NCBI RefSeq assembly: GCF_029961155.1
Contig: NZ_JASBRH010000008.1
Location: 124,001-188,000, forward strand
DNA: 64,000 bases
Direction of reading: 5' to 3'
Origin: Pontibacterium granulatum
GTDB lineage: Bacteria > Pseudomonadota > Gammaproteobacteria > Pseudomonadales > Balneatricaceae
Shown here in pieces: positions 1-8,756 of the stretch (the stretch's first letter is position 1; every line of letters begins with the position of its first letter). A program made the position numbers and the translations under genes. The notes under the pieces were generated by a model that was not told the DNA's origin, did no database searches, and was given only the letters and a program-made list of their open reading frames with translations.

Positions 1-303
1 CAGAATAAAAAACGCGAACAGTCCGGGTTCTGCTGCGATCTTTTGCTCCGTCTCCAGCGGTAACAGGGTCGGCGGTGGTGGATTGCTACCGTTGATCTCC
101 ACCAGTTGTGAAAAACTCAGGCCGATCTTGTCGCAAATCTCGAGCAGGCGACTTAGCTTACAGTCCTGCTCCTGAAACAGGCGCTTCACAGTTGGCTCCG
201 ACATGCCAATCATCTCAGCCAGTTCCTTGTACTGGATACCTTGTGTTTTGAGAACTTGCTTCAGCGTGCTAAACAGGCTGGAACGCTCGCGCTGGCTTTC
301 CAT
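1..303 (-). CDS. XRE-type helix-turn-helix transcriptional regulator, C-terminus cut by window edge
   Basis: The minus strand is open from an ATG at 301-303 to base 1 (101 codons, no stop), so the 3' end lies outside the window. The N-terminus begins MESQRERSSLFSTLKQVLK, and residues about 20-60 form a helix-turn-helix: YKELAEMIGMSEPTVKRLF followed by LSRLLEICDKIGLSFSQL, the pattern of XRE/Cro regulators. A proline run (NPPPP) follows at about residue 76. It is divergent from the secreted beta-propeller gene at 417 and may regulate it or itself. Its target is unknown. Confidence 0.75.
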   Translation of the reverse strand, partial: MESQRERSSLFSTLKQVLKTQGIQYKELAEMIGMSEPTVKRLFQEQDCKLSRLLEICDKIGLSFSQLVEINGSNPPPPTLLPLETEQKIAAEPGLFAFFIL

Positions 304-359
304 GATCTGATCCCTGATTTGAAATTTAGTATCGAAATATGATGCTTGATTGGAAAATA

Positions 360-378
360 ATTGATCACAAGAATCAAT
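360..378. promoter_or_regulatory. Inverted repeat in the divergent regulator/propeller promoter region
   Basis: ATTGAT and ATCAAT arms separated by 7 bp lie in the AT-rich 113 bp spacer between the divergent HTH regulator and the gene at 417, about 40 bp upstream of that gene's start. Position and symmetry fit an operator for the adjacent regulator. No binding data exist, and short palindromes are common in AT-rich DNA. Confidence 0.35.
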
Positions 379-416
379 ATAATAACTTTACTCCTGTTGA
401 TTAAAAGGAGTTACTT

Positions 417-1319
417 ATGTTGATCCGAAAAAATGTGTTGCGTTCATTTGTCTCTTTTTCATTGCCAAGCGTTGCTCTGGTGACGGGGCTGCTTGCTGCG
501 ACTGCGCAGGCTGAAGAGACACCCCATCAACGCTGGAGTATCGAGAATCTGGACCAGCCTGAGTCGGTCGCTGTTGATCCGAATAGCGGGCGACTGTTTA
601 TCAGCAACATCAACGGTGCGCCGCTGGAGTTGAATGGCAAAGGATACATCAGTATGGCCAGCAAGGATGGCAAGATGCTGAAGCAGGTGTGGGCCGAAGG
701 GATGGATGCACCCAAAGGTCTGGCAGTTGTGGAAGATCGGCTCTACGTAGCGGATATGCAGCGGGTGCATGTTGTTGATCTGAACAGTGGGAAGATCATT
801 AAGCGGTTCCAAGCGACAGACGCCAAGATGCTGAACGATGTGACCGCTGCGCCGGATGGCTCAGTGTATGTATCCGATATGATGGGTGGCGGCATCTACC
901 GTGTAACGGCCGATTCCATAGAACGCTGGTTTAGTGCCGAGCAGCTGCCACATCCGAACGGGCTGTACTGGGATGAGAACTATCTGCTTATCGCGGGTTG
1001 GGGCAAATCAATGAACAACGATTTTTCTACGGATACCCCGGGAACTCTGTACCGACTTGACCCGTCGAGCAAAGCATTAAGCGCGGTGGCGTCGGGATAT
1101 CAATTGGGTAACCTGGACGGGGTCGAGGTGCGTGGCGATGCACTGTACATCAGTGACTGGATCAGTGGTGAGCTGTTCAAGCTTCAGGGCAAAGAGCGAC
1201 GTAAGGTGATGGCACCCGGCGCGGGCTTGGCCGATATTGCCGTTTCCGGCCGCTACCTGTACGCACCTATGATGATGGATAACCGACTGGTTGCCTGGCA
1301 GCTGGCTGCGGATGAATAA
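417..1319 (+). CDS. Secreted SMP-30/NHL-type beta-propeller protein
   Basis: A 300-residue protein with an N-terminal signal peptide (basic start, hydrophobic stretch to about residue 30, likely cleavage after ATAQA), so periplasmic or exported. The rest is made of repeated propeller blades: SVAVDPNSGRLFISN, GLAVVEDRLYVAD, VTAAPDGSVYVSD, NGLYWDENYLLIAG, VEVRGDALYISD, IAVSGRYLYAP. This is the pattern of SMP-30/gluconolactonase-like and NHL proteins. The family includes lactonases and binding proteins; the substrate here cannot be told. The start is supported by AAGGAG 6 nt upstream of the ATG. It is monocistronic and divergent from an HTH regulator. Confidence 0.75.
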   Translation: MLIRKNVLRSFVSFSLPSVALVTGLLAATAQAEETPHQRWSIENLDQPESVAVDPNSGRLFISNINGAPLELNGKGYISMASKDGKMLKQVWAEGMDAPKGLAVVEDRLYVADMQRVHVVDLNSGKIIKRFQATDAKMLNDVTAAPDGSVYVSDMMGGGIYRVTADSIERWFSAEQLPHPNGLYWDENYLLIAGWGKSMNNDFSTDTPGTLYRLDPSSKALSAVASGYQLGNLDGVEVRGDALYISDWISGELFKLQGKERRKVMAPGAGLADIAVSGRYLYAPMMMDNRLVAWQLAADE

Positions 1320-1325
1320 GTATAC

Positions 1326-1347
1326 CCTGGAGGATTACTCCTCCAGG
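1326..1347. terminator. Convergent hairpin between the propeller gene and hemW
   Basis: A perfect 9 bp inverted repeat (CCTGGAGGA / TCCTCCAGG, 4 nt loop) lies in the 15 bp convergent gap and overlaps the hemW stop codon. There is no U-tract on either strand, so it is a weak candidate for a bidirectional transcript end. Confidence 0.35.
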
Positions 1348-2477
1348 AACATCTCCAACAGGTTGTTGAGAAACAGGCGTCCCTGCTGAGTGGGTGCCAG
1401 TTTCTTTGGATCTGTTTCCAGCAGCCCCATCTTTTGTGCCCTCTCCAGCTGAGGCTGGATAACGTCCAGGTTCAGGCCGGTGCGGTCGGCAAACAAGCGG
1501 TTTTCAACGCCGTCGGTCAGGCGCAGTGCATTTAGCATAAACTCGAACGGTAACGCGTCCACCTCGATCGCTTCACAGGCTCCCAAACGTTTTTCCGGAT
1601 TCATGTAGGCTTTAGGTTGCTTCTGCTTCCAACGGCGCAGGATGGTGCCGTCAGCGCCGGTGATCTTGCCGTGGGCACCGGCACCGATGCCGATATAGTC
1701 GCCGAACTGCCAGTAGTTGAGGTTATGGCGCGCACGTTTACCCGGCTGGGCGTAAGCGGAGATCTCGTATTGTCGGTAACCGGCTTCAGCCAGAAACTGC
1801 TGACCCTGTTCCTGAATATCCCACAATGTTTCATCCACGGGCAGTGACGGCGGGCGTGAGTGGAACTCGGTGTTGGGCTCGATGGTGAGTTGGTACCAGG
1901 AGATGTGGTCCGGCTTTAGATCGGCGGCGATGCGCAGATCTGCCAGTGCCTGTGCTGTGCTCTGACCCGGCAAGCCGTGCATCAGGTCCAGGTTCATATT
2001 GTCAAACAGTTCGCGCGCCAGGCCTGCTGCTTTCACCGCTTCGTCACCGCTATGGATACGTCCAAGCGCGTTAAGTTGTTCGTCGGCAAAGCTTTGAATA
2101 CCGAGTGAGAGGCGGTTTACCCCCGCATCGCGGTAGCCCCGGAACTTCTCCTGTTCAAAGGTGCCGGGGTTGGCTTCCATGGTGATCTCAATATCCGGTG
2201 TAAAGCTTATCCGGCTCTCTACCTCCGCCAGCAAGTGCTTGATCATCGCTGCCGAAAACAGGCTGGGTGTGCCACCACCGATAAAGATGCTCTGCAGCGG
2301 TCGTGCTTCAATGCCAGACAGCTCCTGCTCAAGGTCAGCCAACAGCGCAGCCACGTAGGCTTCTTCCGGGATCTCCTCACGCACGGCATGCGAGTTGAAA
2401 TCGCAGTACGGGCACTTACGAACACACCAGGGGATGTGGATATAGAGGCTCAAAGGGGGCTGCGCGATGGGTGTCAC
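1335..2477 (-). CDS. hemW: Radical SAM family heme chaperone HemW
   Basis: A 380-residue cytoplasmic protein. The N-terminus carries the HemW form of the radical SAM [4Fe-4S] motif: C18, C22, C25 followed by F27 (CVRKCPYCDF). This variant separates HemW from the coproporphyrinogen dehydrogenase HemN. Other family signatures are GGGTPSLF and SLGIQSF in the barrel and a C-terminal HemN-type domain (HNLNYW, GIGAGAHG). HemW binds heme and delivers it to client proteins. The start is GTG, with no strong ribosome site visible. It follows rdgB by 6 bp and is probably co-transcribed with it. Confidence 0.9.
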   Translation of the reverse strand: MTPIAQPPLSLYIHIPWCVRKCPYCDFNSHAVREEIPEEAYVAALLADLEQELSGIEARPLQSIFIGGGTPSLFSAAMIKHLLAEVESRISFTPDIEITMEANPGTFEQEKFRGYRDAGVNRLSLGIQSFADEQLNALGRIHSGDEAVKAAGLARELFDNMNLDLMHGLPGQSTAQALADLRIAADLKPDHISWYQLTIEPNTEFHSRPPSLPVDETLWDIQEQGQQFLAEAGYRQYEISAYAQPGKRARHNLNYWQFGDYIGIGAGAHGKITGADGTILRRWKQKQPKAYMNPEKRLGACEAIEVDALPFEFMLNALRLTDGVENRLFADRTGLNLDVIQPQLERAQKMGLLETDPKKLAPTQQGRLFLNNLLEMFLEE

Positions 2478-2483
2478 TGTGGG

Positions 2484-3089
2484 TTATACCTGCAGGTAGG
2501 GTTTAATGCGTTCGATCAGCTCTGCAACGGCCTGACCGCGGTGGCTAAGCTTGTTTTTCTGCTCGGGCGGTAGCTCGGCAGACGCTTGGTCCAGCTCTGG
2601 CACCAGGAACAGCGGGTCGTAACCAAAGCCGTTGTCACCACGTGCTTCCAGTAGAATGCGGCCTTCCCAGGTACCCTGGCAGATCAGTGGCGTTGGATCT
2701 TCAGCGTGACGCATAAACACCAGCAGGCAGCGGAAGCGTGCGGTGCGCTTCTCTTCCGGCAGGCCCTTGAGCAGGTCCAGCAGTTTGGCGTTGTTGTCAG
2801 CGTCATTCGCGCCGTCGCCGGCAAAGCGGGCGGAGTAGATACCCGGTGCACCCTGCAGCGCATCCACTTCCAGGCCGGAATCATCCGCCAGTGCTGGCAG
2901 ACCGGTGATCTGTGCCGCGTGGCGTGCTTTGATGATGGCGTTCTCGACAAAGCTCAGGCCGGTTTCATCTGCATCGCTGACGTTGAAGTCGGACTGCGGA
3001 ACCACCTCCACATCCATCCGGCCCAATACCTGATTGAATTCGCGAAGTTTGCCTTTGTTACCGCTGGCGAGAACAATTTTGTTGATCAT
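2484..3089 (-). CDS. rdgB: Non-canonical purine NTP pyrophosphatase (RdgB/HAM1)
   Basis: Hydrolyses dITP, XTP and related damaged purine triphosphates to monophosphates, keeping them out of DNA and RNA. The protein shows the family's N-terminal [10 protein letters not shown], the catalytic [10 protein letters not shown] with neighbouring GIYSARFAG, and C-terminal SHRGQA. From the ATG at 3089 it has 201 residues, the usual length. A TTG two codons upstream is possible, but AGGA sits 9 nt before the ATG. It is followed closely by hemW, as in Pseudomonas. Confidence 0.93.
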   Translation of the reverse strand: MINKIVLASGNKGKLREFNQVLGRMDVEVVPQSDFNVSDADETGLSFVENAIIKARHAAQITGLPALADDSGLEVDALQGAPGIYSARFAGDGANDADNNAKLLDLLKGLPEEKRTARFRCLLVFMRHAEDPTPLICQGTWEGRILLEARGDNGFGYDPLFLVPELDQASAELPPEQKNKLSHRGQAVAELIERIKPYLQV

Positions 3090-3106
3090 CTGCAAAGGTC
3101 CTACAA

Positions 3107-3142
3107 ATAAAATGCGCGCTTACCACAGTGGCAGGCGCGCAT
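3107..3142 (-). terminator. Rho-independent terminator after the DUF4426 gene
   Basis: Read on the minus strand: arms ATGCGCGC and GCGCGCAT around a 15 nt loop, followed by TTTATTTG. It lies just downstream of the DUF4426 gene and upstream of rdgB, so it should separate those transcripts at least partly. Confidence 0.65.
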
Positions 3143-3164
3143 GGTGTTAAGTGGGGTGAGTCTG

Positions 3165-3626
3165 TTAGTCGGCGTAAAAACGTTGCTCAAACTGCAGGTC
3201 GTAAGAAGGTTTGTTGGGATCGGGCTGCACGCTGACAGAGATACGCATCAGCATGTCATCGCTAAAGCCAAACTGACCGATGTAATACACCGCATTGCCT
3301 TCATCGATCTTCTTAAAGTCCAGGTCCTGAGTTTGCTGCAGCAGGTTGGCGGCAGAACCGGAGATCAGGGCCGAGATCGGCTTTTTGCTGCCGTCTTCCG
3401 CTTTCTTCAGGACAGAGATGTTTACCATGGCGCGGCGCTTACCACGTTGCAGGCCATAGGTCTTGGCAACGTCGGGTTCAACGAAACTGCTGTTGAAGGC
3501 GTTGTAGTGAATTTCGTAATCACCGTAAGAGATGAACTGGGCAGCCTGTGCTGGCAGTGCAAAGAACAGAACGCTGAATACTGCAGTACTCAGTAGGCGA
3601 GTAAAAAGTGTGTAACCTGTTTTCAT
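3165..3626 (-). CDS. Periplasmic DUF4426 family protein
   Basis: A 153-residue protein with a clear signal peptide (positive start, LLSTAVFSVLFFALPAQA, cleavage near residue 28). The mature part resembles DUF4426 proteins: a beta-rich domain starting QFISYGDYEIHYNAFNSSFV and ending in DLQFEQRFYAD. In Pseudomonas a member of this family sits between metW and rdgB; here it keeps its place next to rdgB, but metX and metW are missing. Function is unknown. A terminator follows at 3107-3142. Confidence 0.75.
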   Translation of the reverse strand: MKTGYTLFTRLLSTAVFSVLFFALPAQAAQFISYGDYEIHYNAFNSSFVEPDVAKTYGLQRGKRRAMVNISVLKKAEDGSKKPISALISGSAANLLQQTQDLDFKKIDEGNAVYYIGQFGFSDDMLMRISVSVQPDPNKPSYDLQFEQRFYAD

Positions 3627-3855
3627 AACCTGCTTAGCCTCATATCGGGATATGCGATAGATTGCGGTCCCACCCTTTCCCGACCACCGCTGGAAAATCC
3701 TGCCGTGGTGCGGCTAACTATTCACTACCACACGCTCCATGATATTGACCTTCCATCTCTTACAGCGCTCTTCGGATATCGTGAAAAGTGCACAGTGAAT
3801 GTTGGGCGTTTTACATCAAGTATAGGGCAGGAAGCTGAATGCCGGTGTTACAGGG
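3627..3855. other. 229 bp non-coding gap where metX-metW would be expected
   Basis: The region between the DUF4426 gene and yggU has no recognisable gene or gene remnant on either strand. Only short unsupported ORFs cross it. It presumably holds the promoter of the DUF4426 gene. In the syntenic Pseudomonas locus, metX and metW occupy this position. Confidence 0.5.
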
Positions 3856-4143
3856 TCATTCGGGATCTATCTGCAGAATATCCGGAATCTTTGTTGGTTG
3901 TTTTATTTTGATCCGCTTCTGGCGTCCCAGTTCACCGCTGAGAATGGTTATATCACGCTTGGTGACGCCGAAGGTTTTCGCCAGAAACTTGATCAGATGG
4001 GTGTTGGCCCGCCCGTCGATGGGTGGTGCCGTAATGCGGATCTTCAGGCTGTCACCGTGCAGGCCCACGATTTCGTCTTTCGTTGCCTTGGGTTGCAGGT
4101 GACAGCTTAGGATCAGATCCTTGTTTTGCCATTGGTAGTACAT
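3856..4143 (-). CDS. yggU: YggU/DUF167 family small protein
   Basis: A 95-residue basic protein of the DUF167 family, recognisable by [20 protein letters not shown], then [20 protein letters not shown], and [14 protein letters not shown]. The biochemical role is not established. The ATG overlaps the yggT stop (TGATG on the minus strand), so translation is probably coupled; a GTG one codon earlier is the alternative start. The yggT-yggU pairing is common in gammaproteobacteria. Confidence 0.88.
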   Translation of the reverse strand: MYYQWQNKDLILSCHLQPKATKDEIVGLHGDSLKIRITAPPIDGRANTHLIKFLAKTFGVTKRDITILSGELGRQKRIKIKQPTKIPDILQIDPE

Positions 4144-4685
4144 CACATGGCAAACGGTGCCAGCTGCGCCCGAACGATCTGGATGACCAGAAAGATCAGA
4201 ATCGGAGACAGGTCGAGGCCGCCAATCGGAGGGATCACCTTGCGTGCCAGTTCCATGATCGGCTCAACCAGCTGTTGAATCAGTTGCGGACCCGGATGGT
4301 AACTGCCCGGCGCAATCCAGCTGATTATCACAGAGCCCAATACCGCCCAGAAGTAGATCGCCAGAATGCTGTCCAGCACGGACACGGCTGAGACAATCAG
4401 CATTGTTGGTATCGGTAGATTGCCGCCTTTGAAGTATACGATCAGGGCGATGATCGCCAGTTTGACAATAAAGGCCAGCAGCAACGCAGAGAAATCAAAA
4501 CGACCTGCCCTGGGGATTGCCTTCTGCAGCGGTGCCAGCGGCTTGTTGGTTAGTCTTACAACCGCTTGGGAGATCGGGTTGTAGTAGTCGGCCCGTGCCA
4601 GTTGCAGCATGAAGCGCAGCAGCACGATGAAGAAGTAGAGCCCACCCACGGTGGCGATTATGAGCGTTATCGGATCCTGTCCCAT
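4143..4685 (-). CDS. yggT: YggT family integral membrane protein
   Basis: A 180-residue inner membrane protein with two copies of the YGGT domain: [21 protein letters not shown] with a following [10 protein letters not shown], and a second copy with [20 protein letters not shown] and [15 protein letters not shown]. About four hydrophobic segments are visible. The family has been linked to osmotic and membrane functions, but the molecular role is unclear. It follows proC by 131 bp and overlaps yggU by 1 bp. Confidence 0.88.
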   Translation of the reverse strand: MGQDPITLIIATVGGLYFFIVLLRFMLQLARADYYNPISQAVVRLTNKPLAPLQKAIPRAGRFDFSALLLAFIVKLAIIALIVYFKGGNLPIPTMLIVSAVSVLDSILAIYFWAVLGSVIISWIAPGSYHPGPQLIQQLVEPIMELARKVIPPIGGLDLSPILIFLVIQIVRAQLAPFAM

Positions 4686-4816
4686 CTCTTTTCCTGTTTC
4701 GGCAATAGTGCAGTTACTGCATGGGGTTTAAACGCATAATTGCTGGAAGTATAGAGCCTTACGCGGGTATGTTGAACCGACAAGCTGTTTGCGTAAGGCG
4801 ATACCTAGGTTGTTTT

Positions 4817-5641
4817 TTACTGATCCAGCTCTTTTGCCAGCTCGACGGAGCGGTCGTTACATGCCTGCAGTGCGGTATCGACCAGCTCTGGCAGGCCGCC
4901 TTCGATAAAGCGTTTGATCGCCTGCTCGGTGGTGCCGTTTGGCGAGGTTACGCGACGGCGCAGTTCAGCAGGGTCCACGTCGCTACTGCTGGCCATTTTG
5001 GCTGCGCCCAATGCGGTCTGCAGGGTTAGTTGGGTGGCCACTTCTTCGCTCAGTCCCAGCTTTTTACCCGCTTCAATCATGCTTTCCATCATCAGGAAGT
5101 AATACGCAGGGCCGGAACCGGACACTGCGGTAACCGCATCCAACTGGGTTTCTTCGTCAACCCAGACTGCGATACCGATCGCGGCCAGAATCTCTTCGGC
5201 CTGTTGGCGCTGGTCAGCGTTTACAAAATCGTTGGCAAACAGGCCGCTGGCGCCGGTTTGTACCAGGGCCGGGGTGTTTGGCATGCAGCGCACGATGGCG
5301 TTGTTGGTGCCCAACCAGTGGTCCAGGGTTGGGGACATAATGCCCGCCGCAATCGAGACGATCAGCGGCTGCTGTGTTTGTACTGCATCAACAATGCCTT
5401 CGCATACGGTTTTCAGGATCTGGGGTTTAACGGCCAGGATCACGATATCCGCCTGGCTGACCGCTTCATTGTTATCGCTGGAGGTTTTCAGGCCCTGCAT
5501 CGCCAGATCGGCCAGTGCGGCTTCATTGGGTTCGGTGGCCCAGATCTGCTCAGCCGGGTAACCGTTGTTGATCAAACCGCCGATGATTGCGCGGGCCATG
5601 TTTCCGGCACCGATAAACGCCAGGGTAGGTTGTTTACTCAA
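4817..5641 (-). CDS. proC: Pyrroline-5-carboxylate reductase
   Basis: Last step of proline synthesis: NAD(P)H-dependent reduction of pyrroline-5-carboxylate. The N-terminal Rossmann motif is FIGAGNMARAIIGG. The C-terminal dimerisation domain has AVSGSGPAYYFLMMESMIEAG and RRRVTSPNGTTEQA. I place the start at the TTG (5641) because GAGG lies 8 nt upstream and this gives 274 residues, the normal size. The open frame continues upstream only through the end of yggS. It lies 10 bp after yggS, so the two are one transcription unit. Confidence 0.93.
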   Translation of the reverse strand: MSKQPTLAFIGAGNMARAIIGGLINNGYPAEQIWATEPNEAALADLAMQGLKTSSDNNEAVSQADIVILAVKPQILKTVCEGIVDAVQTQQPLIVSIAAGIMSPTLDHWLGTNNAIVRCMPNTPALVQTGASGLFANDFVNADQRQQAEEILAAIGIAVWVDEETQLDAVTAVSGSGPAYYFLMMESMIEAGKKLGLSEEVATQLTLQTALGAAKMASSSDVDPAELRRRVTSPNGTTEQAIKRFIEGGLPELVDTALQACNDRSVELAKELDQ

Positions 5642-5651
5642 AATTCTGTCC

Positions 5652-6353
5652 TCAATTCTTATTGCTGTAATCGCGCGGGCCGAAAATAGCGGTGCCGATA
5701 CGCACGATGGTGGCGCCTTCGGCAATGGCCATTGCCATGTCGCCGGACATGCCCATCGACAGGGTGTCCAGAGTTGGGTGTTTCTGTTGCAGATCACTGA
5801 ACAGTTGCTGCATGCGGTGGAATGCGTTGCGTTGCTCTTCCGGATCGTCGGTGGCTTTTGGGATCGCCATCAGGCCGCGTAGCTGGATGCGGGGCAGCGC
5901 TGCGATCTCATCTACCAGGGCTGCGGTCTCTTCCGGTAGGCAACCTGCCTTGCTCTCTTCACGGCTGATGTTGACCTGCAGGCAGATGTTCAGCGGTGGT
6001 AGATGCTCCGGGCGCTGCTCTGAAAGGCGCCGGGCAATCTTCAGGCGATCGACACTGTGCACCCAGTGAAAACTCTCTGCGATGGGACGGGTTTTATTGG
6101 ATTGGATCGGTCCGATAAAGTGCCAACAAAGCTCGTCTAATGTCGATAAAGCGTCTATCTTTTCTAGACTCTCCTGCAGATAGTTTTCGCCGAAATGGCG
6201 TTGACCGCAGTCGTAGGCCAGACGCAACTCATCCGCACTGCGGGTCTTGCTGACCGCCAGCAGGGTGATGTCCGATGTTGCACGGCCGGACGATTTTGCA
6301 GCTTCATCTATCTGCTGCTGAACCTTATTCAGGTTATCGTTGATACAGGGCAT
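5652..6353 (-). CDS. yggS: YggS/PLPBP pyridoxal phosphate homeostasis protein
   Basis: A 233-residue PLP-binding protein of the alanine racemase-like barrel fold. It controls vitamin B6 and amino acid balance and has no known enzymatic activity. The PLP lysine is in LLAVSKTRS, followed by HFGENYLQE and HFIGPIQSNK; the phosphate-binding C-terminal segment is LSMGMSGDMAMAIAEGATIVRIGTAIFG. The yggS-proC-yggT order and divergence from pilT are as in Pseudomonas. Confidence 0.94.
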   Translation of the reverse strand: MPCINDNLNKVQQQIDEAAKSSGRATSDITLLAVSKTRSADELRLAYDCGQRHFGENYLQESLEKIDALSTLDELCWHFIGPIQSNKTRPIAESFHWVHSVDRLKIARRLSEQRPEHLPPLNICLQVNISREESKAGCLPEETAALVDEIAALPRIQLRGLMAIPKATDDPEEQRNAFHRMQQLFSDLQQKHPTLDTLSMGMSGDMAMAIAEGATIVRIGTAIFGPRDYSNKN

Positions 6354-6441
6354 GGGGTAACTAACCTATCCGATTGGATTGCAGCGCCTATTCTGCTAGA
6401 ACTAACCACTACGTTGAAGTGGTATTGGAACACAACACACG

Positions 6442-7476
6442 ATGGATATTACTGAACTTTTGGCTTTTGCTGTACAGCAGAATGCATCTGACCTTCATGT
6501 GACGGCTGGGATGCCGCCGCTGATCCGTGTTGACGGCGATGTTCGCCGCATCAAGCTGCCTGCGATGGACCACAAAGCGGTTCACTCGCTCGTTTATGAG
6601 ATTATGAACGACAAGCAGCGAAAAGAGTACGAAGAGAACCTGGAAGTGGATTTTTCCTTCGAGGTGCCGGGGCTGGCGCGTTTCCGTGTCAACGCCTTTA
6701 ACCAGAACCGCGGTGCTGCAGCGGTATTTCGAACCATCCCTAGTAAAGTGCTGAGCATGGAAGAGCTGGGCATGGGAGGAGTGTTCCGTGACCTGTCAGA
6801 AAAGAACCGCGGCTTGGTGCTGGTGACCGGTCCGACCGGTTCCGGTAAGAGTACCACCCTGGCGGCGATGATCGACTACATCAACGAAACCCGCGCCGAT
6901 CATATCCTCACCATCGAGGACCCGATAGAATTCGTACACGAGAGCAAAAAGTCGCTGATCAACCAGCGCGAGGTGCACCGCGATACCCACGGCTTTGCCA
7001 ACGCTCTGCGCTCGGCCCTGCGTGAAGACCCGGATATTATCCTGGTGGGGGAGATGCGTGACCTGGAGACCATCCGGCTGGCGTTGACCGCTGCGGAAAC
7101 CGGTCACCTGGTGTTTGGCACCCTGCACACCACCTCGGCGGCCAAAACCATCGACCGTATTATCGACGTATTCCCGGCGGCAGAGAAAGCGATGGTGCGC
7201 TCCATGCTGTCGGAATCCCTGCAGGGGGTTATTGCGCAGACGCTGCTGAAGAAGAGTGGTGGCGGTCGAGTGGCGGCTCATGAGATCATGATCGGTACGC
7301 CTGCGATACGCAACCTGATCCGGGAAGACAAGGTGGCGCAGATGTACTCCGCGATCCAGACTGGTGCCTCGTTTGGGATGAAAACGCTGGACCAGAGCCT
7401 GGGTGAACTGTTGCAGAAAGGCCTGATCGGCCGCGAAGCTGCTCGAGAGAAAGCGCAGAACCCAACTGCGTTCTAA
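6442..7476 (+). CDS. pilT: Type IV pilus retraction ATPase PilT
   Basis: A 344-residue hexameric cytoplasmic ATPase that depolymerises the pilus and powers twitching. It has an N-terminal PAS-like domain, Walker A GPTGSGKSTTLA (about residue 133), the Asp box EDPIEFVH, Walker B DIILVGEMRD, the His box TGHLVFGTLHTTSAAKT, and a C-terminal AIRNLIREDK matching the PilT AIRNLIRE signature. The length is typical. It is divergent from yggS with an 88 bp spacer and 21 bp upstream of pilU. Confidence 0.97.
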   Translation: MDITELLAFAVQQNASDLHVTAGMPPLIRVDGDVRRIKLPAMDHKAVHSLVYEIMNDKQRKEYEENLEVDFSFEVPGLARFRVNAFNQNRGAAAVFRTIPSKVLSMEELGMGGVFRDLSEKNRGLVLVTGPTGSGKSTTLAAMIDYINETRADHILTIEDPIEFVHESKKSLINQREVHRDTHGFANALRSALREDPDIILVGEMRDLETIRLALTAAETGHLVFGTLHTTSAAKTIDRIIDVFPAAEKAMVRSMLSESLQGVIAQTLLKKSGGGRVAAHEIMIGTPAIRNLIREDKVAQMYSAIQTGASFGMKTLDQSLGELLQKGLIGREAAREKAQNPTAF

Positions 7477-7497
7477 TGATGCTGTAAGGAGCAAGCT

Positions 7498-8676
7498 GTG
7501 GATTTTACTCAGCTACTTAAAGTGATGGTCGACAGGGATGCGTCAGACCTTTTTGTAACCGCCGATGCCCGTCCCACCATCAAGGTGGATGGCACGCTGA
7601 AGCCGCTGACACGTGAACCGATCAGTGGCGAACAGTCGCGTGCGCTGGTGCTTAGCACCATGAACGACAAGCAGCTGTCGGAGTTTGAAGGCACCCGCGA
7701 GTGCAACTTTGCCATCTCTATTCCGACTATGGGACGTTTTCGTGTGTCCGCGTTTTATCAGCGCGATGTGCCGGGTATGGTGTTGCGTCGTATCAACGAC
7801 TATATCCCAAGCTTTGACGAGCTGAACCTGCCTGAAGTGCTGAAAACCCTGTCGATGACCAAACGCGGTTTGATCCTGTTTGTCGGCGGTACCTCCACCG
7901 GTAAATCCACCTCTCTGGCATCGATGATCGACTACCGCAACAGCAACAGCCGCGGCCATATCATCACCATTGAAGACCCGATCGAGTTTATGCATCCGCA
8001 CAAGCAATGCATCGTGACCCAACGCGAAGTGGGGATCGATACCGACTCGTTCGAGGTGGCGCTGAAAAATACCCTGCGTCAGGCGCCGGATGTGATCCTG
8101 ATGGGTGAGATCCGGACCAAGGAAACCATGCAGTACGGCCTGACCTTTGCTGAAACCGGTCACCTCTGTCTGGCGACTCTGCACGCCAACAACGCCAACC
8201 AGGCATTGGACCGCATCATCAGTTTCTTCCCGCCGGAACATCACGACCAGTTGTGGATGGATCTCTCCCTTAACCTAAAAGCGATTGTGGCGCAGCAACT
8301 GCTGCCAACCAAAGATGGTAAGGGGCGCCGTGCGGCGATTGAAGTACTGATCAATACACCGCTGATCCAGGACCTGATCCGCAAGGGCAATGTCCATGAG
8401 ATTAAAGAGGTGATGAAGAAGTCCACCAACCTCGGTATGCAGACCTTCGACCAGGCGCTGTTTACTCTCTACAAGGGGGGCGTGATCGAATATGACGTCG
8501 CGCTGAGCCATGCAGACTCCGCCAACGACCTGCGCCTGATGATCAAGCTGGACGCGAAAACCAATCCGGAACTGGAGAAGATCGACGAGGCGGAGTTCTC
8601 CCTGCAGGGCGAAGACGACTATATCGACGACCTGGGTGGTCATCCGATCATGCCGAATATGGGTAAGAAACCCTAA
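7498..8676 (+). CDS. pilU: Type IV pilus retraction ATPase PilU
   Basis: A PilT paralogue that assists retraction under load. Starts at GTG with AAGGAGC upstream; 392 residues. The Walker A reads GGTSTGKST, which still fits GxxxxGK(S/T) although many relatives have GATGTGKST. Then come EDPIEFMH, DVILMGEIR and the His box TGHLCLATLHANNANQALDR. An acidic C-terminal tail (EKIDEAEFSLQGEDDYIDDL) extends beyond the PilT core, as usual for PilU. A strong terminator follows. Confidence 0.95.
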   Translation: MDFTQLLKVMVDRDASDLFVTADARPTIKVDGTLKPLTREPISGEQSRALVLSTMNDKQLSEFEGTRECNFAISIPTMGRFRVSAFYQRDVPGMVLRRINDYIPSFDELNLPEVLKTLSMTKRGLILFVGGTSTGKSTSLASMIDYRNSNSRGHIITIEDPIEFMHPHKQCIVTQREVGIDTDSFEVALKNTLRQAPDVILMGEIRTKETMQYGLTFAETGHLCLATLHANNANQALDRIISFFPPEHHDQLWMDLSLNLKAIVAQQLLPTKDGKGRRAAIEVLINTPLIQDLIRKGNVHEIKEVMKKSTNLGMQTFDQALFTLYKGGVIEYDVALSHADSANDLRLMIKLDAKTNPELEKIDEAEFSLQGEDDYIDDLGGHPIMPNMGKKP

Positions 8677-8709
8677 CGCCGGTTAGGTTGTAAGCTTTGC
8701 TTGTGGAAT

Positions 8710-8738
8710 AAAAAAGGCCGCTGAATGCGGCCTTTTTT
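8710..8738. terminator. Bidirectional rho-independent terminator, pilU / pyrC-like
   Basis: AAAAAAGGCCGC and GCGGCCTTTTTT arms around a 5 nt loop give U-tracts on both strands. It sits between convergent pilU and the pyrimidine operon. Confidence 0.9.
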
Positions 8739-8756
8739 GTGGCGGTGGATTCAGGC

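Noticed and set aside
3705-3911. A 68-codon plus-strand ORF in the metXW gap
   Set aside because: It runs into the 3' end of yggU on the other strand, has no ribosome site and no similarity I recognise.
5642-5797. An upstream ATG extension of proC
   Set aside because: The extra 52 codons lie within the end of yggS and do not resemble ProC. The TTG at 5641 has a good ribosome site and gives normal length.
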